Part shown: positions 23,305 to 33,300 of the stretch, piece after piece
Position numbering within the stretch: position 1 is the first letter of the stretch
Layout of the letters: every line of letters starts with the position of its first letter
Source: Calliopum simillimum
Taxonomy: Eukaryota; Arthropoda; Insecta; Diptera; Lauxaniidae
DNA length: 64,000 nucleotides
Reading direction: 5' to 3'
Assembly (NCBI GenBank): GCA_951812925.1
Contig: OX638372.1
Location: 5,704,001 to 5,768,000, forward strand
Translations under genes and position numbers: made by a program
Notes under the pieces: generated by a model
Seen by the model: the letters and a program-made list of their open reading frames with translations, nothing else
What the model was told of the DNA's origin: nothing
The model's database searches: none

Positions 23305-24654
23305 ATGACCACACACTTTGATCGTCTACCCGATGATGTACAAAAAGAGTTGAGCTGCATTGCCAAGCACATGGTTGCTGCAGGCAAAGGTATACTCGCT
23401 GCCGATGAACCACCCGCTACCATGGGCGATAGATTTCAAGGTACTGGTGTTGAAAATACCGAAGAGAATCGCCGTCAGTGGCGTCAAGTTTTATACTCAA
23501 CAGATGCCGAGGTAGCCAAATATATTTCTGGAGTCATCCTATCAGACGAAGCTTTGCGTCAACGCAGCGATTCTGGCTGTCTGTTCGTTGATGTATTGAA
23601 AAAGAATGGCATACTCTCTGGCATTTGCGTTGATCAAGGTCTAGTGAAAATGTTCAACTCTGAAGAAGAAACCACTACGCAAGGATTAGATGATTTAGCT
23701 GCACGTTGTGAAGAATACAAATCAAAGGGTTGCAGTTTTGCCAAATGGCGTGCCGCATACAAGATCGGTGAAAAAATACCATCGTATCAGTCGATCATTG
23801 AAAATGCCAATGCATTGGGTCGTTATGCTGCCATCTGTCAGGCAAAACGTCTGGTGCCCATTGTTGAGCCGGATATTTCGATTGAAGGCGATTATGATCT
23901 GGATCGTGGGCAAAAGGTTGCCGAAACAATTTTGGCATTCACCTATAAGGCGCTTAATGATCATCATATATTTTTGGAGGGTACGGTATTGAAGGCGAGC
24001 ATGGTAACCGCGGGTAATAAATGTACAAAGAAATATACACCCGAGGATTTTGCAAAGGCCTCGGTATTGGCTATGTTTAGAAATGTGCCGCCCGCTGTGC
24101 CAGGTGTGGCCTTTTTATCCGGTGGTCAAACTGATGAACAGGCAACTGAGATTTTGAATGCCATCAACAATGTCAGCAAGTGCAAGCCCTGGATGTTGAC
24201 TTTCTGTTTTGGCCGTGCTTTGCAAGGAGCTGCATTGCGTGCTTGGGCTGGACGCAAGGAAAATACTGCCGCTGCACAAAAAATTTTCTTGGAACGTGCC
24301 AAAGCTAATGCCTTGGCTTCGCAGGGGAAATACGATAAAAATAGTAGCGGCGGTGGTTGCAGTCCTCCTCCACAGGAAAATAAAAACAGTAACCCCTGTT
24401 GTCCACCACCAAAGCAAGAACAGAATAGTAACCCCTGCTGTCCACCACCAAAGCAAGAACAAAAGAGTAACCCCTGCTGTCCGCCACCAAAACAAGATCA
24501 AAATAGTAACCCCTGTTGTCCACCACCAAAGCAAGAACAAAAGAGTAACCCCTGCTGTCCACCACCAGAACAAGATCAAAATAGTAGTCCCTGCAGTCAA
24601 TCGCAACAACAACAACAAGGTGGTTTTAAGCCCTGTACTTGCAAAAAGAAGTAA
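23305..24654 (+). CDS. Class I fructose-bisphosphate aldolase paralogue with Cys/Pro-rich repeat tail, intronless
   Basis: Complete 449-residue single-exon frame, ATG preceded by CTCAAA. Residues 1-343 align throughout with animal class I aldolases (glycolysis; cleaves fructose 1,6-bisphosphate). Retained, with rabbit numbers in brackets: Asp34 (33), Glu35 (34), Arg43 (42), Lys147 (146), Arg149 (148), Glu188 (187), Schiff-base Lys230 (229) in EGTVLKAS, Ser272 (271), Arg304 (303). Changed: Ser35 to Pro36, Lys41 to Asp42, Lys107 to Cys108, Lys110 to Gln111; the usual C-terminal tyrosine (363) is absent. Instead residues 344-449 are new: a linker, six 13-residue units of type NSNPCCPPPKQEQ (361-438), then a tail ending PCTCKKK. 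The lack of introns suggests a retrogene. Intact frame and conserved core argue for a working protein; altered substrate use or a structural role, for example in testis, is inference. Confidence 0.95.
   Translation: MTTHFDRLPDDVQKELSCIAKHMVAAGKGILAADEPPATMGDRFQGTGVENTEENRRQWRQVLYSTDAEVAKYISGVILSDEALRQRSDSGCLFVDVLKKNGILSGICVDQGLVKMFNSEEETTTQGLDDLAARCEEYKSKGCSFAKWRAAYKIGEKIPSYQSIIENANALGRYAAICQAKRLVPIVEPDISIEGDYDLDRGQKVAETILAFTYKALNDHHIFLEGTVLKASMVTAGNKCTKKYTPEDFAKASVLAMFRNVPPAVPGVAFLSGGQTDEQATEILNAINNVSKCKPWMLTFCFGRALQGAALRAWAGRKENTAAAQKIFLERAKANALASQGKYDKNSSGGGCSPPPQENKNSNPCCPPPKQEQNSNPCCPPPKQEQKSNPCCPPPKQDQNSNPCCPPPKQEQKSNPCCPPPEQDQNSSPCSQSQQQQQGGFKPCTCKKK
24385..24618 (+). repeat. Coding minisatellite, six 39 bp units in the aldolase tail
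   Basis: Each unit encodes [NK]SNPCCPPP[KE]Q[ED]Q. Units 3-4 and 5-6 share alternating K/D variants (AAAAGAGT then GATCAAAATAGT), so a 78 bp pair seems to have duplicated. The last unit is decayed to SSPCSQ plus glutamines. Confidence 0.93.
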
Positions 24655-24756
24655 AATATCGGTCATCTGTGACTAAAACGAGCAAGTTCTGAGACAATGC
24701 AAATTTTATATCAAAAGAATTTGGTTTTATCAACATTATATACCATATGAAAGTTC

Positions 24757-24762
24757 AATAAA
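24757..24762 (+). terminator. Polyadenylation signal of the aldolase gene
   Basis: AATAAA 103 bases after the stop codon, the first one downstream. Confidence 0.65.
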
Positions 24763-24911
24763 AAGACAATTTCCCAATTATTATCAAAAATTCATATGCT
24801 TGCTCTTTGTATTTTTATGGAGCAAACATGCAGTTTGGTCTGCAGTTAGTTCAGCTTGGATGCACTGGTCTACGTGGTTAAATTTTGCTTTTCTACAAGA
24901 CTTCCTATTAG

Positions 24912-25314
24912 TATTAGCCGTGTTTTTTTTTGACGCGTGTATACAATTGTGGTAATTTTCAAATTGCGACAACTTATGAACGGTGAGTCGTAGGATAAAA
25001 AGTCCAAGGGTTTTTTTCATTGAAAACCACATGTTCTACAAATAATTTTAATCTTTTGTAAAAAAAAAAAATAATTATTTAGAAGTTATTTAAAAAAAGT
25101 GTTTTTTTGCCGTTTATCGGCGCTTTACCAGTTTTTATAGAATAACTCCTAAAAGATACATTTTTTTAAAAATAAAATTAAAAGTTTTTGTAGAGAACGT
25201 GATTCTACATAAAAAAGTTCCTTAGAGATTTATTGTGCGACTCACTGTTCATGAGTTTTCGCAACTTAAAAATATCCATAATTGTATATAGCGTCAAAAG
25301 AAACACGGCTATTA
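24912..25314. mobile_element. MITE with ~95 bp terminal inverted repeats
   Basis: Left arm: AGCCGTGTTT, TTTTGACGC, ATACAATTGTGG, AATTGCGACAACTTATGAAC, GTGAGTCG. Right arm, complement in reverse order: CGACTCACTGTTCATGAG, GCAACTTAAAAATATCC, ATAATTGTATATAGCGTCAA, AAACACGGCT. The central ~200 bp is AT-rich. It lies ~150 bp after the aldolase polyadenylation signal. Confidence 0.85.
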
Positions 25315-25559
25315 TATGTTTTTGTCAAAGCTTAGCGGTCATCTATATTAGGTAGATCCAGGGAAGAAGCTCGGATGATGTTTAGATTTGCAGTCTTTGT
25401 TTTATCTCATTGACATTTGCTGAAAGTTCATCCTCGACTCTTAGCTATCGCGCGCATCCATGATATCGTTTATTTTTCTATACCGTTGAACTTTTGAATA
25501 GGAAAAAACACAAGAAATGCAATGAAAGTTCCCATAATATATCATGGGGTTAAAACTAC
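25315..25559. other. Spacer, nothing recognised
   Basis: Short stretch between a MITE and a foldback fragment, without motif. Confidence 0.45.
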
Positions 25560-26000
25560 AACTTGACATCTATGTATATTTTTTGGTGTTTGGAGTTATG
25601 TGTACAGTAACATGAAGAAAAATGACTATTCCCCTGTCTAGTCGTTTTTTCCGACCTCAAATCTAAAAATTGGCATAGCAAATGCACTGCCGAACTAAAG
25701 AAAATTTAACGAGAATTCCAAAAAAATATTAATAGGACATTTTTCACACTGAAATGGCCAACAAAGTCGAAAAATAGGAAAAAAAAAAAAAAATTTAAAT
25801 TATCAATTTTAAAGGCAAAGAACTTTGCAAAATCATTTTAAGCTCTCTCAGAAAACTCATATAATTAGGTAAAAGTTTCTTATAAAAAAGTTTTCTCTAA
25901 AAAGCTGGGGTTACCCAAGCAAATTTTTTTGGTAAGACAAGTCAGAAAATCAGTAAACATTATGCAATAAAGTAAGCCCTATATACAATGTGCTGCTGTC
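25560..26000. mobile_element. Half copy of foldback family B
   Basis: ACTAAAGAAAATTTAACGAG, AATAGGAC and CCAACAAAGTCGAAAAAT match 5425-5530 in the same orientation. The following part (AAGTTTTCTC, CAAGCAAATTTTTTTGG, GACAAGTCAGAAAATCAGT) is the reverse complement of 4330-4400. So this is one arm of the element at 4220-5600. Confidence 0.7.
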
Positions 26001-27331
26001 TATATTTTGGGCGTTACATTATTTCTAATTAAAAAATATAATGAAGTTATAAATAAAATATCTAATTAATTGCATAAATGTAGCAAAATACTCCCACCTG
26101 TTGATTAGCAACGCTGCCAACAAATGCGTGGGACCTTTACTAATTTTCACTTTTGTAACAAATCGAAATAAAAACATTTTCTTATTTTCTGGTATGGTGG
26201 TCATTATTTATTTTTTTTCTGTTTTAAATATATTTTTTTTATTCCATAAATTTATTTATTTCAATTTACTAATAATATTTTTTGTATATCACATCATATT
26301 ATATATAAATTATAAATCTTATTTAATGTATTCCATATGTAAAAGTTGTTGTTTGGTTTTTAGTCAAATCAATGCAAAAACTGATAATGATCCCCTCTGA
26401 CGCTTCAGATAGAAAGTTAAAACATTTCATTTCATATATATTATGAAATATATGTATGTAGGTTTTATATATATACTGATCTGGTACAATTTTTTCTTTT
26501 AAAAAGAAGTTCGTATTATCGACGTTTAAAATGCTGAGAAAGTGTTGATTAAAACTCGTTCTTGTTGTTGGCCATAATGTGGCCTTTTGTTGCGAAAAAG
26601 AATTTGCTTTGCTGCGTGGAGAAAACGGAACAAAATCTCCGGAACTGTGCACAATTTCCGACTTTTAATTTCAATTACTTGCACAAGCGTTTGTTGTTAG
26701 CGCAAAACGCGAATACAAAGCAAAAGATATGAGGAAGAAGCAAAAAAAAAAAACGAGAAAAACCTTTGAAGGCAAACTTTAATTAAACGCCTGAAAGCGC
26801 TATTTAATTACAAAAAAAAAAAAAAAAACGAAAGAAGAACGTAAGCTTCCATGCAGTTAAGTTTGGCTTCGAAGTTTTCCGTTTTACCATCTCGTTGCCA
26901 CCTTTGTGCAGAAATTCGCAAAGCGCAGGATATTAAATACTTGTTGTTATACCCTTTGGTGGAAATTTTCCACATTTTTTCAATTCTTTACTTCCACTTT
27001 GATAGTTTCCGCAAAACTTCTCAAAAAAATCCATCAGCAAATGGCAACACAAATAAACGTTTAAAAATAAAATTTTGCCCGCTGCCACAGTGCATTCAAT
27101 TAAACAATTTTCAACACTTTCTCTGGTGTTAATTGCTAGTAAAGTACACCCCCACGTCGTCATCCCATTTATCCACCCACTAAACCACTGACCTACAGTT
27201 CTGTTGCATTGTTTCACTTTCCCTAATGGTGTTTTTTCAAACACTTTCATTCGCCGCCCCCACTCACATTCTCACATGGATCCCTCCCATTGGCTGCTCC
27301 ACCTCACAACGACTGTGCACAACATTTACTT
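26001..27331. other. 3' flank of the monooxygenase gene
   Basis: Lies just beyond the stop codon of the minus-strand gene. Somewhat richer in GC from 26530 to 27330, and may include its 3' UTR. No clear minus-strand AATAAA near the stop. Open frames here have no family support. Confidence 0.4.
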
Positions 27332-30300
27332 TTAGTAAATGCATTCCCCCAACAAATCGCATTCGCCCTTTTCCAATGGTTTAAGCCAAAGTGGATTGTA
27401 GTTGGGACACAATTTCCGATGAATTGGCATTTTAATCTTTACCGGCGTTATCGGTGCACCCTCCCAGTTGTAGCCGTCGAAGCGATTGCCATCGGATTTG
27501 TTGCATTGCATGCTGAGCGGCTCCTGTATATACATGGTATAGAGTTGATCCACACGCGGTTGAGTCCACTTAATGCTGCGATAATTCTTGGAACGTGCAC
27601 AATTTAAATGTATGTTGCGTTGATGCTCTTTTCTGAAAAAAAAAAAGAAAAAAACAATTTTTTAAAAAGGATTTAAGGTGGGAAATGAACTGAATTCATA
27701 TATTAATCTCACAAGTGTGAGAGGTGCTAGGAAATAACGCCTAAAAGCAAAAACGAAATGACGCCTAAGTTATTTTAATACAAATTTGGGCGATAATCAT
27801 TTTATAAAAAACCGTTGAAATTTGGGCTTTATTTCGCCAAAGATTGGGCGTTATTTCTTTTTTATTTAGGTGTTATTTCATAAAAAACAAAACAAAATAA
27901 CGCGCAAAATAAAAAAATTAAATAACGCCCAGTTATCGAAATGAAATATCTCCCAAGCATATAAATTTATTTAATAATAATTTAGGAAGTAACGCCCAAA
28001 TTATGTGAAGCTTTTATTATCAATCGAAAATAATTGGCGGTAGGAAATAACACCCAAAAAAGCGAACGAAAAATTGTCCAAAAAAATAAAAAATTATATA
28101 ACGCTAAATCATTAAAATGAAATATCGCCCAAAAACTAAAACGAAACAACGCAAAAATTATGTTCAAACAATTTTAGGCATTAATCATTTTGTATATAAC
28201 GCCCAATAATTTGGGCTATATTTTGTTTAAGATTTGGTTGCTATTTCGTTTTAATTTGGGGCGTTATTTCATTATTTTTAAATTGAACGGTATAACGCCC
28301 ATATTGCTTTCATATAATTTATATGAAAATAATTTGGGCGTTATTTCACATTGCTTGGGCGGTTTTCATCTACATCTATTGGGTGTACAACTTAAAAACC
28401 GGAATTTGACGGTGGATGTCCGTACTAACAAATATCGTGAAAGCTCGAACTTTATATATATGTCATTTTGAAGGTACATTTGACAGCTGTCAAAATCAGT
28501 CAACAAAACAATTTTATCTTGTGTGCATCATTATTATTTTTCAAGATGAATAACTTCGAAAATTCGAGAAAAAGACAGCATTTGCGGGAGGTTCTGTTGG
28601 GTAATTTTTTTGCAAAGAAAACTGCTGCGGAAAGTCATAGTTTGCTTGTGGAAGTTAATGGCGACGATCTTGCCAAATCGTTGGGAGTGACTCAGCAAGC
28701 CATTTCGAAACGTTTGAAAGCCGCCGGATACATTCAGAAGCAAGGTAATTGGGTCCCCTATGAGTTGAAGCCGAGAGACGTTGAACGGTGCTTCTGTATG
28801 TCTGAAATGCTGCTTGAGCGCCATAAAAACAAATCATTTTTGCATCGGATTGTGACTGGGGATGAAAAATGGATCCATTATGACAATCCCAAGCGCAAAA
28901 AGTCATACGTGAAACCCGGCCAACCAGCCAAATCAACCTCGAAGCCAAATATCCATGGCGCCAAGGTTATGCTGTGTATTTGGTGGGATCAGAAGGGGCC
29001 GTTATATTATGAGTTGTTGAAATCGGGCCAGACAATCACAGGTGACCTGTACCAAACACAATCATCGAAAAACGCCCGGAAAATGCGACCAGATACGAAG
29101 CAATAATTTTTCATCATGACAACGCTCGGCCGCATGTTGCAAGACCCGTGAAAAACTATTTGGAAAATAGTGGATGGGAAGTTTTGGCTCACCCGCCTTA
29201 TAGTCCGGACCTTGCTCCGTCTGACTTTCATTTATTTCGCTCGATGCAAAACGTCCTCACCGGAATACGCTTCACATCAGAGCAAGGCATCCGAAATTGG
29301 ATAGATTCATTTTTGGCCGCCAAGCCGGCGCAATTTTTTTGGGATGGAGTTCATAAATTGCCTGAAAGATGGAGAAATGTTGTAGCTTCCAATGGACAAT
29401 ACTTTGAATAAAATATATTGTAACATTTTTCCACAATAAAGCATCAAATTTCGCTAAAAAATTCCGGTTTTTAAGTTGTACACCCAATATATACTTAATA
29501 TTAATACGCAAACAGAAAATTTTAACTCCCTTTTCCAGCCGATTTAATGAACCGATTAAAGGTGTAGCTTACCTTGACAGTACAAAATAGTTTTTATGTT
29601 GCAAGTGGGCGATGCCACGCCCCTAAATGAAAAATATGCTCTCACAGCTAAACCCATGCATCGATTTTCATCAAATTCGGTATGGAGATAGGGTTAAAAC
29701 CAAGGAACGATAATAGTCACATATAATCTTTTTGTTCTCAAGTTAGCTGTGACACTTAAAGTCAAATTAAAGTGGTCGAATTTCGGCCACAAGGCGAATC
29801 TAGTTTCAATAATTGGGCATTATTTCGTTTTTGCTTTTCGACGATATTTCATTTCAATAAATGGGCGTTATTTCGTTTTTGGGCATACTCAATTGACCCA
29901 GTCAGTGATGAAAGAAGAGTTTAAAATTCCTTGTTACCATTTTGGTTTCAATTAAAAAAAAAAATGCAAATTTTAAGTGTCCAACATAAAATGGAAAGCA
30001 ATAAAAATTTTCAACCTCTGAAAAAAAGCTCATTGTAGTGATTTTCGCATACTCGTAAAATCCCGCAAGACACTGCATTCATATATTGATAAAACCTAAA
30101 AGAGACCACAATAAAGTATGTGATAATGTCGGCATGAGCAAGTAGATTTATCGAAACTTTTTTTTCTTTGTTCTAACAACGCCATAGCAATTGCCAAGCA
30201 ATTCCCCAAACTACTTACATATCTGACTGCCAATTCATGTGCTACCTCTTGCTGTCGACAGCGACAATACACTTGCCGTCAGTTTAATGTCCAGTTCTGT

Positions 30301-33300
30301 CAATAAATTTTGTGTCCATGTGTTCAACCGGCACACTCACTTACTCACTCAGTCACTCACACACACACACACACTTACTTCTTCATGTAAATGAAATAAT
30401 TCTCCAAAGTCTCCTCGGACACCGAACTTTTGCAAACTTCCAACTTTGTAGCCGGATAGTAGTGAATGTAGTTGACGCACATCTCATCGCTGATGGAGAA
30501 ACCGCCCAGTGTTGCATTTTTATAGCCGATGGTATTGTAGTAGCAAGTTGTTACCAAGGCATCTCCCTAGAGGATGAAAAATAAAAAATGAAAAAAAAGA
30601 ATGCAGAGCAAATAAGTAAACAGTGAAGAAGAAAAGTTAAAAGAACTGACAAAAAATATTACATTCTAGTCGATAAACGAGTGGAAAACAAACAGTAGAA
30701 TATAATTATTTGTTCTGTATTTCCTTTGGAAAATTCTTCTATTTGTTTTTTTATGCTGTATATCCTTTAACCCATTTATGCAAAATAATTTTTAAAAATT
30801 TTTTTCGTCGTTAGAACCTTAAAGCTTAAGCAAAATAGTTTTGAGCTAAATTTTCATTAGTTACAGAAGAAGTGCTCTATCGTTTTAGAACATTGGAAAT
30901 CTCTAAATACTTATATAGGTTCTAAAAAAGCGCCAATAGCAAAAGTATTATTTTATTAAAAAATAATGAAAAACTGAGCTCAAATCTATTTTGCTTAGGT
31001 CAATTTAAGCTGTTTTTCTTTTTTGCCACAGATGTTTGAGAAGACATATATTTTCAAAAATATTTTTGCTTTGTTTAAACAATCCAACAAATTTGGTCAT
31101 GTGTTCTCGTCAATGCAAAATAATCAAAGCCTAAAAACATGCAATGAATTTTTGATATTTTAAGCAAAATATACCAAAAGAAGGTTCACGCCATTGCTAG
31201 CACCACTGCAGTAAAAATAAGCAATTTATCAAACAGAAGTTACGCCACCTAAACTACTAAAATGATAAAGAAAACCATTCATCTAATCTAACTTGACCAT
31301 TTTCTTGATGGCGCAGAACTGTACAGAAAGTTACAGTCTATAATGTGTGGTCTATAATATGTCATTTATGGTCTATGATCTGTCCTTTATGGAACATGGC
31401 CAATAATATATGGTCTATGGTCCAAAATCTTTGGTCTACAATGTGTCTTTTATGGAATATGATCCATAATTTATGGTTACTGATCTGTCTTTTATGGTCT
31501 ATGGTCAATAATATATGGTCTATGATCTGTTTTTTATCTTTGGTCTATAATCTATGGCCTATAATCTGTCTTTCATGGTCTATGGTCAATAATATATGGT
31601 CTATGGTCCATAATCATTGGTCTTTGAACTGTCTTTATAATCTATGGTTCATAAACTACAATTGCTGTGGAATAAAATAAGAAAATTATATAATATAATG
31701 TGAGTCCATCTAAAATTTGGGACAATTCCGTGATATATATGAAAATCCGGAAAATTTCCGGGACGTTTTTGAATCCGGAATGATAGGGCAAAATCCATTC
31801 CGCATTTAACATATGTAGTGTTTTCTAAGCAACAATGGACAATTATGGGTTAAAAATCTCTTTCTATTTCACCCCACTTGTGAGTATGATTTAAAAAGGA
31901 TACAAATAAAAAGTGATAAAAAAAAAATACAAATTCCAAGTTATTAAATTGATACGTATTTCAAATACATGACGATGAGTAGGTATGGTCAAAAATAACT
32001 AGAAATTGTTCAGCAAATAAAGTGGAAGTGGTAAAGAAAAAGAGTGAAATGCTATTGAAAATCTCAAGTAGTATAAGAAATACACTAAAAAGAATAATTT
32101 ACTATTATTCCCTAAAGTGAAAGTGTGGGATGTACATAGAGAAAAAACAAAGGCAAAATCATAGTGATAATTGGATTGTGAGGTTTTCGCCTACCACCTA
32201 CACGTCATAATATATCCCACACTCTTAAGTTGTCTGCCGATTGCTTAGTAAATTGAATTTCAACAGGAAAAGGTAAGCGGTATTCGTACTTTGTACAAAG
32301 TTGAATTGAAGTAAAGTTGAAAACTTTACTTTTTTGGCTTAAAGCTGAGCAATTGCCAATAAAGCTTTAAAGTTGAATGCCATGAGCAAAAGTTTATAGT
32401 GCGAATTGAGTTCAATTTAATACAAAAGAAAGTTTTCACAATTCATTTCAATTACTTGCAGTAATTTTTTGAGTGAGTGCAATACGAAAAAAATAAAAAA
32501 AAAATAACAAGTTGAGAGAAAATCCATTTACAAAGTCAGAATCAATTTATAAAAGAATCGCTTTGAAATTACACTTTTTCAAAGGGTATAAACTTTTCAA
32601 AACTTTGCTTTATTTTGGATTGGTAGATTTTGTACGATTAACTTAACACAAAAAAGATCTTGAGGCTTTGTATTAAATGGTTTATGAAAAAGAGTGAAAT
32701 TTTAGGTGCAAAAGTGTTAGGAATTAGTATAAATGCTAGCAATTTAAAAAGTTCTGCTTCACGGTTATTTTTGCTTATCCAGGTTAGTATATCTCAAAAA
32801 CCATATGAGATAGAGCAATATCAAGACTAGATTCGGATTCAGCATCGCAAAACATATTGGGATATGCATTTTTTTCCGGAAGCGATCAGCTACGACTTCG
32901 TGGCTTGCATTTTTAGACTACATACAATGTCGCTTTCCATTCTTCTTTGTATATAAGTAGTTATTATAATGAAATGTGATCTTTAATTTTTATTTTTTTT
33001 TACCTTATAATATGAATTAATCCCTATTGATATTTCTAAATGAATTTTTAATTTTTGTATACTTGAAGAAATGTGAATAAAAATACAATACAATACAATA
33101 CAATACTAAACTTGTACAAATGAAATCTTATTCACAGATTTTGTGATAGATGAAATTTGGTAGATAACTTAAAGGCAAATCAAGCTACACAGTCAAAATT
33201 TTAGTTTCAGTTTAAAACCGAAAAGAATTTATATAGAACAATGCCAAAAAAGTAATAATTTTAAACTATTTTGGAAAAAATTTCATACTTTCCTGGTATA

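Noticed and set aside
24115..24666. 183-codon minus-strand frame opposite the aldolase
   Set aside because: Shadow of the coding repeat; the plus-strand frame explains the sequence fully.
31345..31680. 111-codon tryptophan-rich frame
   Set aside because: Encoded by the TATGGTCTATG tandem repeat; no start context or homologue recognised.
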